64,000 bases of DNA from Sphingomonadales bacterium (GTDB lineage: Bacteria; Pseudomonadota; Alphaproteobacteria; Sphingomonadales; Sphingomonadaceae), in contig JACXVD010000002.1 of assembly GCA_014763545.1 (NCBI GenBank), positions 18,069-82,068 of the forward strand, read 5' to 3'. Made by a program: the position numbers and the translations under genes. The notes beneath the pieces are model-generated. The model was not told where the DNA came from. It did not search any database and saw only the letters and a list, made by a program, of their open reading frames with translations. Positions within the stretch are counted from its first letter, which is position 1, and the number at the start of each line of letters is the position of its first letter. Positions 8,153 to 17,350 of this stretch are shown one piece after another.

Positions 8153-9625
8153 TCAGGCGGCTTCGAGCGCCGCAGTCTGGTCGGCCGCGGCCCAGTTCCC
8201 ATGCAGGCCGAAGCGCAGGCGTACCGGAATCTCGATCGTGGCGATCGGACCCTTGGCGATTTCGGTGGCATCGAACAGCAGCAATTCGCTGCCGCGCTCT
8301 TCCAGCCGGTTGACCACCATCACGATCCACCCATCACCTTCCGCCGCATCGGCCGAACGCGGGATGAAGCAGGGTTCCTGGATCGAAGATACCGGGCCGA
8401 CCCAGTATTTCTGCTCCGCGCCCGTTTGCAGGTCGACGAAGCCCAGCGTGTTCATCACCCAGCCGCCGGCGCTGCCGCCCTTGATTTCGACCGGCTGCGA
8501 CGGGTCGATCACGACCAGCCAGCCATAGCGGTATTTCTTGCCGGTCATCCGGTCGTCGTATTTGGGAAACTCGCCGATCATGTCGGACAGGCGCTCCGAA
8601 CGGTATTCTTCCTCGTTCTGGCTGAGGTCGACCGTCCAGCGCGACAGATAGGTGCTGCCTGCCACCGGGTCGAACGGGGCGTCGTTGATGTCCGGGAAGA
8701 AGGGCATCATGTTGTTCGACGCAACCGGCAGGTCGAGCGTGATCTTCGTGCCTTCGTTCCAGGCATTCATCACGTGCCCGGCAAAGCAGCTCGGCCCCTT
8801 GAACCAGCGAATGTCGGCGGCGGTCGTGCCGGGCTTGCGCGGCACCACGGCAAGGTAGCTGGGCAGGGAGGTGTCGAAGCCGAAATGCGGCTTGACCGCT
8901 TCCAGCCGTTCCCAGCTGCTGGTCATCGGCATGACCGGGAACAGCGCGTAATCCTGCGTGATCGCGAAATCGTGCATCATCGCGTAATAGGGATTCTCCC
9001 ACCAGATCTCGAATAGCAGGTTCCCCTGCGGATCGATCTCGTAATAGGTCATGTCGCGGGTGAGCACGCCCTTGGTGGCATAGCCGAAGCTGCACAGATT
9101 GCCGGTTACGGGATCGGTCTTGGGATGGGCGGAAAATGTCTCGCCGGTCATCTTGCCGTCGAAATCGGTGTAGCCGAAGGTTTCGAGGCTGTTGGGGTCC
9201 ATCACCAGCGCCGGGGAGTCTTCCTTCAGCGCGTACAGCCGCCCGCCGTGGATATAGGCGTTGGTATTCGCGGTGCCGCGGATCTTGCCCTTGACCTCCT
9301 CATCGTCGGTCAGCGGATTGCGATAGGCGCCGAACAGCGCCCGGCCGGCCTCGTTTTCCAGCTTCCACTTGTCGGTCTTGGCCCAGCGCTGCTTGTAATC
9401 GACCTTGCCGTCCTTGAACCGGAACATCGAAATCATCCCGTCGCCGTTGAAGGCGATGTCGTCCCCCAGCTTCGGCGGAAACTGGTGCTCGGGCTGCACG
9501 CGGTAGAAAGTGCCGTCGAGTTCGGGCGGGATCGTGCCCTGCACATTCAGGTCTTCCACATCGGCTTCGACGCGCGAGGGCTTGTTGAAGCCGGTAAACG
9601 CGGGGACGTGCGGGAAAGCAGTCAT
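8153..9625 (-). CDS. Carotenoid-cleavage/lignostilbene-type oxygenase
   Basis: 490 residues from the ATG at 9625, which has GGAGAG about 6 bases upstream; an ATG 12 bases earlier is also possible. All four metal-binding histidines of the family can be placed: SAHPKTDP, MMHDFAITQDY, FAGHVMNAW and LHGNW near the C-terminus. The family (carotenoid oxygenases, lignostilbene dioxygenase, isoeugenol monooxygenase) uses Fe(II) and O2 to cleave a C=C bond. Inside a phenolic-catabolism cluster, side-chain cleavage of a stilbene or propenylphenol is more likely than carotenoid cleavage. It is divergent from the TonB receptor gene and has its own operator copy. Confidence 0.87.
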   Translation of the reverse strand: MTAFPHVPAFTGFNKPSRVEADVEDLNVQGTIPPELDGTFYRVQPEHQFPPKLGDDIAFNGDGMISMFRFKDGKVDYKQRWAKTDKWKLENEAGRALFGAYRNPLTDDEEVKGKIRGTANTNAYIHGGRLYALKEDSPALVMDPNSLETFGYTDFDGKMTGETFSAHPKTDPVTGNLCSFGYATKGVLTRDMTYYEIDPQGNLLFEIWWENPYYAMMHDFAITQDYALFPVMPMTSSWERLEAVKPHFGFDTSLPSYLAVVPRKPGTTAADIRWFKGPSCFAGHVMNAWNEGTKITLDLPVASNNMMPFFPDINDAPFDPVAGSTYLSRWTVDLSQNEEEYRSERLSDMIGEFPKYDDRMTGKKYRYGWLVVIDPSQPVEIKGGSAGGWVMNTLGFVDLQTGAEQKYWVGPVSSIQEPCFIPRSADAAEGDGWIVMVVNRLEERGSELLLFDATEIAKGPIATIEIPVRLRFGLHGNWAAADQTAALEAA

Positions 9626-9640
9626 CGGTCTCTCCATATG

Positions 9641-9665
9641 TTCTGATTAGCAGAACTATATTCTA
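9641..9665 (-). promoter_or_regulatory. Putative IclR-regulon operator, site 3
   Basis: On the minus strand the core reads GTTCTGCTAATCAGAA (9641-9656), preceded by AGAATATA. It has the same layout as site 2, reads toward the oxygenase gene and ends about 16 bases before its start. Confidence 0.65.
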
Positions 9666-9787
9666 TTATGAAAAATTGGGACTGTCCAGTGTGCTTCTGA
9701 AGCACCGGTATCTCGCGGATTTCTGCCAAAATCGAGTGATGGTTGTGCGACTCGATTGACAGTGGGGAGGAGATGTGCTTTCAGAAA

Positions 9788-9812
9788 GGAACGATATTCT
9801 GTTGAACAGAAC
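9788..9812 (+). promoter_or_regulatory. Putative IclR-regulon operator, site 4
   Basis: GGAACGATA followed by the perfect palindrome TTCTGTT-G-AACAGAA (9797-9811). It lies 45 bases before the TonB receptor start. Confidence 0.7.
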
Positions 9813-9856
9813 AAACGAGCCGGATCCGGCCGACAACGCTGGGAGGAGACCCTGAG

Positions 9857-12169
9857 ATGAAACATATGCGCACCCCCCTCTTGCTTGGCGCAGGCCTGGC
9901 CGCCTTCACGGCGCAGCCTGCCTTTGCCGAAGATGCCGCCGAAGAACATGCCAGCGGCGACAAAAATGGCGAGATCATCGTTACCGCACAGTTCCGCGAA
10001 GCGACTGCACAGGACACGGCGATTTCGCTCGAAGTCATTTCCGCCGATTCGCTGGCCGATGCCGGCGTGACCCAGGCGACCGACCTCAACCGCATCACCC
10101 CCGGTGTGCAGCTGAGCCAGGGCGGCACCGCGATCCAGATCTTCATCCGCGGTGCAGGCGATTTCTCGACCACTTCCTACAACGATGCGGCGGTTGCGCA
10201 GAGCTATGACGGCATTTTTGCCGCGCGCACCCAGTGGATCGCCGGCACGTTCTACGATCTCGAGCGGGTCGAAATCCTCAAGGGGCCGCAGGGCACGCTC
10301 TATGGCCGCAATGCGACCGGCGGCGTGATGAACATCCTGCCCGTCCAGCCGAAGCTGGGCGAGAATTCGGGCTATCTCACCGGCCAGATCCAGAATTACG
10401 ACGGCTATCTCGCGGAAGGCGCCCTCAACCTCGCGCTGGGCGACAAGGCCGCGCTGCGGGTATCCTACCAGGGTTCGTGGCGTGATGGTTACATCAGCGA
10501 CGGGACCGACGACGACAAGCACCAGTCGGTCCGTTTCCAGCTCAAGGCCGAGCCGACCCCCGACCTGACCCTGCGCTTCGGGGCCAACTACCAGCACATC
10601 GGCGGGCGCGGCCACGGCCAGGTGGTTTACGAACCCACCGCGCCGACCGGCCCGGGCCTGCCCGGCACGCCGATCATCCCGTCCGATCGCTGGACCTCGA
10701 TCAACGATTCGCTCAATTCGCTGATCGGTCAGCTCGCTGCCCCTCCGGGGACCTATCCGATCGACACCAGCCTGATCCGCCAGGATATCGATGCCTGGGG
10801 TATCAACGCCCATGTCGACTGGGATTTGGGTCCGGCAACGCTGACGATCATCCCTGCCTATCAGCGCGTGGTGAACGATTCGCAGTCCTTCCCGACGCTG
10901 AGCTTCAACACCAACGATCCCTATTCGGGGCGGCCGAGCACGTCCGATGCCCAGACGCTGGAAGTGCGGCTCGCCAATTCCGACGGCCCGCTGGTGTGGG
11001 TGCTGGGCGGCTATTACTTCAACGAGGACCAGGACAGCCTCAACGAAGTGTCGCTTGGCTTTGTCAGCGACACCGCCTTCGTCGCCGATCTCAATACCCG
11101 CGCCTATGCCGCGTTCGGCGAGGCGACCTATTCGGTGACCGACAGTTTCCGCCTCACTGCGGGCCTGCGCTATACCGACGAGACCAAGACGGTCGACGCG
11201 CATCGCTATGCCAAGCTGGGCAGCCTTGCCTGCCTCGGCGGCGGCACGGGTCCGGGCAACAGCTGCGAGCTGCTGACCACCGCGGGCACCAATGTGCAGG
11301 GCACCTATTCGGCCAACCGCCTGAACTTCAAGCTCGGCGTCGAATATGACGTGACGCCGGACAATTTGCTCTACGCAACCGTGGCCACCGGCTTCAAATC
11401 GGGTGGGCAGGCGAATGCCGACCTCGACCCCTACAAGCCCGAGGACGTCACCGCCTTCACCATCGGTTCGAAGAACGAATTCGGCAACGGCCTGGTCGTG
11501 CTGAACCTCGAAGGCTTCTATTACGAATATCGCGACCGGCAGGAAAACTTTGCCGCGCTCGACCGGGGCGGGGCGCAGGTCTCGTCGCTGTTCAACGCGG
11601 GCAAGGCGGTGGCCAAGGGTGCCAGCATCGAATTCACCCTGCGTCCCAGCGACAACGACACTTTCTATGTCGGCGGCGAATATGTCGAAAGCGAATACAA
11701 GGATTTCACCTACTACAACTATCGCACGGCCAGTCCCGATGCGCGCACCAGCTGCGCGGTCAGCGCGGTGCCGAACGGCAATGCCCAGATCGGCTATTGG
11801 GAAATCAATTGCGACGGCTTCCAGCTGCCGCGTACCCCTAAATGGTCGGGCTCGGTGCGCTACAACCACAGCTTCCCGCTCGCCAACGGTGGTTCGGTCG
11901 ATTTCTCGCCGAACATGACCTTCGCCAGCTCGCGCTGGTTGTCGGCCGAATTCGTCGAGAACGCCCGGGCCAAGGGTTACGCGGTGTTCAACGCATCGCT
12001 GACCTACCGCGCGCCGGACGATCGCTATTCGGTGCAGGCCTTCGTGCGCAATATCGGTGACACGGCGGTCTATACGGGCACCCAGCAGTACCCGTTCATC
12101 GCCAACTACAACGGCCTCGATATCGCTCCGCCGCGGACTTACGGCGTGCGGGTCCGATATAATTTCTGA
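9857..12169 (+). CDS. TonB-dependent outer-membrane receptor of the aromatic island
   Basis: 770 residues: signal peptide (about residues 1-24, ending AQPAFAED), plug domain beginning EIIVTAQFREATAQDTAISL, NATGG-containing plug region near residue 155, then a 22-strand-type barrel ending YGVRVRYNF with a terminal Phe. A strong GGGAGGAG lies before the ATG. It belongs to the FecA-like class abundant in sphingomonads, where many members import organic substrates. Its operator shows co-regulation with the catabolic genes, so I infer import of the aromatic substrate or an oligomeric precursor. A hairpin follows at 12180-12216. Confidence 0.88.
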   Translation: MKHMRTPLLLGAGLAAFTAQPAFAEDAAEEHASGDKNGEIIVTAQFREATAQDTAISLEVISADSLADAGVTQATDLNRITPGVQLSQGGTAIQIFIRGAGDFSTTSYNDAAVAQSYDGIFAARTQWIAGTFYDLERVEILKGPQGTLYGRNATGGVMNILPVQPKLGENSGYLTGQIQNYDGYLAEGALNLALGDKAALRVSYQGSWRDGYISDGTDDDKHQSVRFQLKAEPTPDLTLRFGANYQHIGGRGHGQVVYEPTAPTGPGLPGTPIIPSDRWTSINDSLNSLIGQLAAPPGTYPIDTSLIRQDIDAWGINAHVDWDLGPATLTIIPAYQRVVNDSQSFPTLSFNTNDPYSGRPSTSDAQTLEVRLANSDGPLVWVLGGYYFNEDQDSLNEVSLGFVSDTAFVADLNTRAYAAFGEATYSVTDSFRLTAGLRYTDETKTVDAHRYAKLGSLACLGGGTGPGNSCELLTTAGTNVQGTYSANRLNFKLGVEYDVTPDNLLYATVATGFKSGGQANADLDPYKPEDVTAFTIGSKNEFGNGLVVLNLEGFYYEYRDRQENFAALDRGGAQVSSLFNAGKAVAKGASIEFTLRPSDNDTFYVGGEYVESEYKDFTYYNYRTASPDARTSCAVSAVPNGNAQIGYWEINCDGFQLPRTPKWSGSVRYNHSFPLANGGSVDFSPNMTFASSRWLSAEFVENARAKGYAVFNASLTYRAPDDRYSVQAFVRNIGDTAVYTGTQQYPFIANYNGLDIAPPRTYGVRVRYNF

Positions 12170-12179
12170 CGCCCGAACA

Positions 12180-12216
12180 GACCTCTCCGGCGCTTGCGCC
12201 CTGTGCCGGAGAGGTC
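12180..12216 (+). terminator. Hairpin after the TonB receptor gene
   Basis: Perfect 12-base arms, 12180-12191 and 12205-12216 (GACCTCTCCGGC and its complement), 13-base loop, 10 bases after the receptor stop. No clear T run follows. Confidence 0.6.
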
Positions 12217-12245
12217 GCCCTGGTCGGCATAAAACCCGGCCATAA

Positions 12246-12272
12246 ACAGAACGATAGTCTGATTGAAAGAAC
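12246..12272 (+). promoter_or_regulatory. Putative IclR-regulon operator, site 5
   Basis: ACAGAACGATAGTCTG followed by ATTGAAAGAAC (core 12257-12272). It ends only 10 bases before the ATG of the hydrolase gene, so the leader must be very short or the operator overlaps the ribosome-binding region. Confidence 0.6.
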
Positions 12273-12281
12273 GGTGTTGCT

Positions 12282-13184
12282 ATGCGACTGGTACGGTTCG
12301 ACGGAGGCAGGATAGGCGTTGCGACGCAGGGCGGGGTGGTCGACATTTCGCGTCTCGTCGGGGCTCCCGATGCGGAATGGCCGGAGGTTTCCAGCCTGCG
12401 GTTCATTGCCCGCTTCGACGGGCTGCGCCCGGCGATCGAACAGGCGGTCGCACAGGGCGAAGTGCTGCCGCTCGATGCGATCCGGCTTGATCCGCCGGTC
12501 GGCTTTGCCAGCAAGGTGATCGCCTATCCGGTCAATTATCACGCCCATGGCAAGGAAATGGGCGCAACCTATCGCGCCAAGAACCAGGGTTTCTTCCTCA
12601 AGCCGCCATCGTCGATCAGCGGCCCGGCCGATCCGATCGTCCTGCCCGACGTGCCGGGGCGCGAGGTACATCATGAGGCCGAACTCGGCATCATCATCGG
12701 CAAGACCTGCCGCTCGGTATCGCGCGAAAACTGGCGCGAGGCGGTGTTCGGCTACACCTGCCTGATGGACATGGTGGTGCGCGGCCGCGAAGAGCGCGTG
12801 TTCCGCAAGGCCTACGACACATTCTGCCCGATCGGTCCGTGGATCGTCACCGCCGACGAGATCGCCGCGCCCGATGCGCTGTCGATGAAACTGTGGGTCA
12901 ACGGCGAACTGCGCCAGGCCGCCAATACGCGCGACCTGGTGCTGGACATCCCCGGCATGATCGAAACCGCTTCGGCGGTGATGACGCTGTATCCCGGCGA
13001 TGTGATCGCGACCGGCACGCCCGAAGGGGTCGGGCCGGTGGTCGATGGCGACAGCGTGCGCATCGCCATCGACCAGATCGGCGAAATGACGCTCGACGTC
13101 CGGCAGGGTAGCGAAGGCGGCACCGAAGTGTTCGAAGCGCCTTACGAACCGCCGATCGTGAAGCAGGAGCTGACCGACCGATGA
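12282..13184 (+). CDS. Fumarylacetoacetate-hydrolase-family hydrolase (maleylpyruvate/fumarylpyruvate hydrolase candidate)
   Basis: 300 residues with the FAA-hydrolase fold. The acidic metal-binding residues are visible in EVHHEAELGIIIGKTC and in CLMDMVVRGREERVF, and the family motif PGDVIATGTPEGVGPVVDGD is near the C-terminus. These enzymes cleave the carbon-carbon bond of acylpyruvates. It heads the lower-pathway operon and overlaps the gentisate dioxygenase gene (ATGA), so its substrate is most likely the ring-cleavage product. No glutathione-type isomerase gene is visible, which favours direct hydrolysis of maleylpyruvate or a methyl homologue. Confidence 0.87.
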   Translation: MRLVRFDGGRIGVATQGGVVDISRLVGAPDAEWPEVSSLRFIARFDGLRPAIEQAVAQGEVLPLDAIRLDPPVGFASKVIAYPVNYHAHGKEMGATYRAKNQGFFLKPPSSISGPADPIVLPDVPGREVHHEAELGIIIGKTCRSVSRENWREAVFGYTCLMDMVVRGREERVFRKAYDTFCPIGPWIVTADEIAAPDALSMKLWVNGELRQAANTRDLVLDIPGMIETASAVMTLYPGDVIATGTPEGVGPVVDGDSVRIAIDQIGEMTLDVRQGSEGGTEVFEAPYEPPIVKQELTDR

Positions 13185-14137
13185 GCGCGCTCTCGCCGCA
13201 ACTCGAGCAGCTCTATGCCTCCTTCTCCAGTCTCAATATGGAGGGGGGCTGGCACCGCCGTTTTCCGGCGCTGTGGCCGCAGCCGCGCGAGAATTTCCTG
13301 CCGCATACCTGGCACTATGCCGATGTGCGTCCGATCCTCGACCGCGCGGGCGACCTGGTCGACACCGAATTCGCCGAACGCCGCAATCTGACGATGTTCA
13401 ACCCGGTGGAAGGCAACATCTACTCCACCGTGCGCACGATCGTGGCGGCTTACCAGATGGTCAAGCCGGGCGAGGTCGCGCGTGCCCATCGCCACACGCC
13501 CAATGCGCTGCGCATGATCCTCGAAGGCCGCGGCACCTACACGGTGGTCGATGGCAAGGAAGTGGAGATGCGCCCCGGCGACGTCCTGCTGACGCCGAAC
13601 TGGTGCTGGCACGCGCACGAAAACAAGGGCGCCGAGAACTGTTACTGGATGGACTTCCTCGATGTACCGCTGGTGCATCTGCTGGAACCGATGTTCTACG
13701 AGCCGCACCCCGACGGGCTCGAACAACAGGTCGAGCGGCTGGACGAAGCCCCGATCGCCTTCCGCTTCGAAGAGACATGCGCCGCCTTGGCAGACGCGCA
13801 GCCTAGCGCGACCCACGGGATGCTGAAAGCGACCACACTGGGGCCGGCACAGCTCGCCACGCTGGCGCTCGATGTGATCGAGATCGAACCCGGCCAGGCA
13901 GGCTTGCCGATCCGCGAAACCGCGAATGCGATTTATGCGGTGATGCGCGGCAGCGGCGAACTGACGATTGGTGGCACAGCCAGCGAATGGCGCTTCGGCG
14001 ACACGGTGGCCGTGCCCGCCTGGCGCGAACACAGCCTGCGCGCAGGGCCGGACGGCGCCATGCTGCTCAAGGTTTCCGACCGCACACTGATGCAGAAACT
14101 CGGCTGGTACCGGCACCAGGCGGCTGACGGACAATGA
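13181..14137 (+). CDS. Gentisate 1,2-dioxygenase (bicupin)
   Basis: 318 residues, two cupin domains. The first carries the Fe(II) ligands in VARAHRHTPNALRMILEG and TPNWCWHAHENKG; the second is degenerate (AVMRGSGELTIGG, AVPAWREHSL), as is common in gentisate dioxygenases. The family opens the gentisate ring between C1 and C2 to give maleylpyruvate. Start overlaps the hydrolase stop by 4 bases. It is somewhat shorter than many family members (about 340-370). 1-Hydroxy-2-naphthoate or salicylate dioxygenase activity is an alternative, but the neighbouring hydroxylase and hydrolase favour gentisate or an alkylgentisate. Confidence 0.87.
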   Translation: MSALSPQLEQLYASFSSLNMEGGWHRRFPALWPQPRENFLPHTWHYADVRPILDRAGDLVDTEFAERRNLTMFNPVEGNIYSTVRTIVAAYQMVKPGEVARAHRHTPNALRMILEGRGTYTVVDGKEVEMRPGDVLLTPNWCWHAHENKGAENCYWMDFLDVPLVHLLEPMFYEPHPDGLEQQVERLDEAPIAFRFEETCAALADAQPSATHGMLKATTLGPAQLATLALDVIEIEPGQAGLPIRETANAIYAVMRGSGELTIGGTASEWRFGDTVAVPAWREHSLRAGPDGAMLLKVSDRTLMQKLGWYRHQAADGQ

Positions 14138-14186
14138 ACTGGGATGCGCGCGCCGCAAGCGTGTCGGCGCGCATTTGGAGGTAGTT

Positions 14187-15383
14187 ATGGCAGACAAGCC
14201 CCGCATTACGATTGCAGGTGGTGGCATTGGCGGAATGGCAGCGGCGCTCTCGCTGCTGCGCAGGGGCTATCCGGTCCGCGTCTATGAACAGGCGCCCGAA
14301 CTGGGCGAGGTCGGGGCCGGGGTGCAGATCAGCCCCAACGGCTCGCGCGCGCTGGATTCGCTGGGCGTGTTCGAAAGCCTCAAGGCGCAATCCTGCGCGC
14401 CCAAGCGCAAGGAATTCCGCCTGTGGAACACCGGGCGGTCATGGCCGATGTTCGACCTCGGCCCGATGGCGATCGAGAAATACGGCTATCCCTATCTGAC
14501 CGTCTATCGTCCCGATTTGCTCGCCACGCTTCACGCGGCGGTGTGCGATATCGATCCCGATGCGGTGGTGCTGGGCAGCGAGGTGGTCGGCGCGGAGGCG
14601 GATGAACACAGCGCGACCCTGCTGCTGGCAGACGGTTCGCGGATCGAAAGCGACATCCTGATCGGTGCCGACGGGGTCAAGTCGACCGTGCGCAAATCGT
14701 TGTTCGGCGACGATCACACCGAATTTACCGGAATGATCGCCTGGCGTGCGGTGATCCCGATGGAGCGCCTGCCCGAACGGTTCCACGAGATGGTCGGCTG
14801 GACGTGGATCGGGCCGGGTGGCCACCTCGTCAACTACCCGCTGCGCGGCGGCAAGCTGATGAACATGATCGGCACGATCGAACGCAACGACTGGCAGGTC
14901 GAATCCTGGTATGCCGAAGGCTCGATCGAGGAATGCCTCAACGATTTCGCCGGCTGGCACGAAGATGTGCAGACGCTGATCCGCGCGGCGCCCAAAGTAC
15001 TCAAATGGGCCTTCATGGAACGCGCCCCGCGCCAGGTCTGGAGCCTGGGCCGCGCCACACTGCTGGGCGATGCCTGCCATGCGACCCTGCCGTTCCTTGC
15101 ACAGGGCGCGGTGATGTCGATCGAGGACGGGGTCGTGCTCGGCCGCTGCCTCGACGAATTCGCCGATCCGGTGGAGGCGCTGCGCCGCTACGAACAGGCA
15201 CGCGTCGAACGCACCAGCAAGATGGTGCGCGGGGCGAAGGAGAATACCGCCCGCTTCCACGAAGGCGCGCTGAAGACCGAAGAAGGCGCCATCGCCTATA
15301 TGGAAAGCGAATGGAGCCGCGATCCGATCAAGGAACGCTACGACTGGCTCTATCGCTACGACGTGGAGACGGCCGAGATATGA
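14187..15383 (+). CDS. FAD monooxygenase, 3-hydroxybenzoate 6-hydroxylase type
   Basis: 398 residues from ATG 14187, which has GGAGG 5 bases upstream. Class A flavin hydroxylase motifs: GGGIGGMAAALSLLRRGYPV (FAD), IGADGVKSTVRK (DG motif) and LLGDACHATLPFLAQGA (GD motif). The family includes 3-hydroxybenzoate 6-hydroxylase and salicylate 1-hydroxylase. Placement directly after gentisate dioxygenase supports formation of gentisate or a methylgentisate. 4-Hydroxybenzoate 1-hydroxylase, also gentisate-forming, cannot be excluded and would fit better with a para-hydroxylated substrate from the flavocytochrome. Confidence 0.85.
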   Translation: MADKPRITIAGGGIGGMAAALSLLRRGYPVRVYEQAPELGEVGAGVQISPNGSRALDSLGVFESLKAQSCAPKRKEFRLWNTGRSWPMFDLGPMAIEKYGYPYLTVYRPDLLATLHAAVCDIDPDAVVLGSEVVGAEADEHSATLLLADGSRIESDILIGADGVKSTVRKSLFGDDHTEFTGMIAWRAVIPMERLPERFHEMVGWTWIGPGGHLVNYPLRGGKLMNMIGTIERNDWQVESWYAEGSIEECLNDFAGWHEDVQTLIRAAPKVLKWAFMERAPRQVWSLGRATLLGDACHATLPFLAQGAVMSIEDGVVLGRCLDEFADPVEALRRYEQARVERTSKMVRGAKENTARFHEGALKTEEGAIAYMESEWSRDPIKERYDWLYRYDVETAEI

Positions 15384-16600
15384 CGCAGCCCATGCCCCCG
15401 GCGCGCCTGCTGGCGGGCGTGCGGGTGCTCGATCTCACCAATATCCTGTCCGGTCCCTACGCTGCCTACCAGCTGGCGCTGCTCGGTGCCGATGTGATCA
15501 AGGTCGAACGGCCCGACGGCGGCGACCTTGCGCGCAAGCTGGGTGCCGATCCGGCGCTCAATGCGCGGATGATGGGCACCTCGTTCCTCGCGCAGAATGC
15601 GGGCAAGCGCTCGCTCGCCCTCGATCTCAAGCAGGACAGCGCGAAGGAGGCGTTCCGGCGGCTGGCCGCCGGGGCCGATGTGCTGATCGAGAATTTCCGC
15701 CCCGGGGTGATGGACCGCCTGGGGCTGGGCTATGCGGCGCTGTCGGCGCTCAATCCCCGGCTGGTCTATTGCGCGATTTCCGGCTTCGGGCAGGACGGGC
15801 CGCTGCGCGACAACCCGGCTTACGATCAGATCATCCAGGGCTATTCGGGGGTGATGTCGATCACCGGCGATGCGCAATCGGCACCGCTGCGCGTCGGCTA
15901 CCCGTTGTGCGACACGCTGGGCGGGCTGACGGCGGCCTTTACCATTTCCGCCGCGCTGCAGGCGCGCCACGCCAGCGGGCGCGGTTGCATGATCGACGTT
16001 TCGATGCTCGATGCGACGCTGTCGGCCATGGGCTGGGCGGTTTCGAATTACCTGATCGCCGATGTCGAAGCCCAGCCGATCGGCAACCAGAACATGACCG
16101 CGGCGCCATCGGGTGCCTTCACTGCCAGCGATGGGCAGCTCAACGTCGCGGCCAACAAGCAGGAACAGTTCGAGGCGCTGTGCCGGGTGATGGACATGGC
16201 CGAACTGCTGGCCGACCCGCGCTTTGCCGAACGCGAGGCGCGCAAGCAGCACCGCCACGCATTGAACGCGCTGCTCAATGCCCGCTTCGTGACCCGCCCG
16301 GCAGCCGAGTGGGAGGCATTGCTCAACGCCGCCAACGTGCCCGCCGGACGGATCCTGACCGTGCCGCAGGCGCTCGCCCATCCGCAGGTCGAAGGGCGCG
16401 ATTTTGTCCAGCAATTCGATGAAACCGTGGCCGGGGTGGAGGGCCTGCGTGTCACCCGCGCCGGCTATACGCTGGCCGACGCGATCCCTACCGCCGCCTG
16501 CCCGCCGCCGACTTTGGGCGAACATTCGGCCGAAATCCTTGCCGAGCTGGGCTATAGCGAAGGGGAAATCGCGGCGCTCGCCGGTACGGGGGCGGCGTGA
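15380..16600 (+). CDS. Class III (CaiB/BaiF) CoA-transferase, citramalate/malate CoA-transferase candidate
   Basis: 406 residues, start overlapping the hydroxylase stop (ATGA). Family features are ILSGPYAAYQLALLGADVIK at the N-terminus, LIENFRPGVMDRLGL, and the region GYPLCDTLGGLTAAF that should carry the catalytic Asp. Class III transferases move CoA between carboxylic acids through an aspartyl thioester. Chloroflexus succinyl-CoA:D-citramalate CoA-transferase is of this class and works with an HMG-CoA-lyase-like citramalyl-CoA lyase; such a lyase is encoded nearby at 17421. I infer activation of citramalate or malate made from the ring-cleavage fragment. Confidence 0.8.
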   Translation: MTQPMPPARLLAGVRVLDLTNILSGPYAAYQLALLGADVIKVERPDGGDLARKLGADPALNARMMGTSFLAQNAGKRSLALDLKQDSAKEAFRRLAAGADVLIENFRPGVMDRLGLGYAALSALNPRLVYCAISGFGQDGPLRDNPAYDQIIQGYSGVMSITGDAQSAPLRVGYPLCDTLGGLTAAFTISAALQARHASGRGCMIDVSMLDATLSAMGWAVSNYLIADVEAQPIGNQNMTAAPSGAFTASDGQLNVAANKQEQFEALCRVMDMAELLADPRFAEREARKQHRHALNALLNARFVTRPAAEWEALLNAANVPAGRILTVPQALAHPQVEGRDFVQQFDETVAGVEGLRVTRAGYTLADAIPTAACPPPTLGEHSAEILAELGYSEGEIAALAGTGAA

Positions 16601-16623
16601 TGGTGCCGCATCGGCGAGGTGCC

Positions 16624-17325
16624 TCAGCTCGCGCGGATCAGCCCCGGGCGCATCCCCAGCACCAGCGACAGGTCGCGCACCTCGCGCACCAGCAGGACGG
16701 ACAGCTGCGCGACATATTCCTCGGTGAAGCGGGTAATCGGTCCGGACAGGGTCATCACGCCCAGCAGCTGCGCGCCACGGCCGAACACCGGCGCAGCAAT
16801 CGCCGCCATGTCGGGGTTCACATTGCCGAAGCTGGTGATCGCCATCTCGTCCAGCTGCACCTCGCGGGGCAGGTTGCCGAAGCGGCGGAACGCCTCGGCA
16901 GCGGCGCCTTCGTCCAGCGGACGGCGATCGCCCACGCGGATGTTGTAGTCGCGGATGGTCTGGCGCCCATCGACCCGGAACAGGCACAGCTGGTAATCGC
17001 TTTCGAGCACGAAGAAGCTGGCGCCTTCGTTCGTGTCGGCAACCAGTTTTTCGAGCACCGGCTGGACGAACTGGCGCAGGTCGAAACTTTCCTGATAAAC
17101 GCTCGCCAGTTCGAGCAGGGCGGGGCCGAGCTGGTAGGTTCCATCGGCGCGCTGCACGATGAACCGGCTCTTCTCCAGCGAACCGAGCAGGCGCAGGATC
17201 GTGCTTTTGTACAGCCCGGTCGCCCGCGCGATCTCGGCCAGGGTCATCACCGGTTTCTGGTGGTTGAAGGCCTGAATAATCAGGAAAGCCCGATCAACCG
17301 CGGCGACGCCGCCCTTGGATTCCAT
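16624..17325 (-). CDS. IclR-family transcriptional regulator, likely regulator of the aromatic island
   Basis: 233 residues from the ATG at 17325 (GGGGAAA upstream). The winged helix-turn-helix is at about residues 12-65 (MTLAEIARATGLYKSTILRL), followed by the IclR effector domain (RRPLDEGAAAEAFRRF, NPDMAAIAAPVFGRGAQLLG). The frame continues upstream, but the domain begins here. IclR proteins bind palindromic operators and respond to aromatic acids or pathway intermediates, as repressors or activators. It is divergent from the lyase gene, with operator site 6 between them, so autoregulation is plausible. Confidence 0.88.
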   Translation of the reverse strand: MESKGGVAAVDRAFLIIQAFNHQKPVMTLAEIARATGLYKSTILRLLGSLEKSRFIVQRADGTYQLGPALLELASVYQESFDLRQFVQPVLEKLVADTNEGASFFVLESDYQLCLFRVDGRQTIRDYNIRVGDRRPLDEGAAAEAFRRFGNLPREVQLDEMAITSFGNVNPDMAAIAAPVFGRGAQLLGVMTLSGPITRFTEEYVAQLSVLLVREVRDLSLVLGMRPGLIRAS

Positions 17326-17350
17326 TGCGAATTTCCCCGACTTCGAATGC

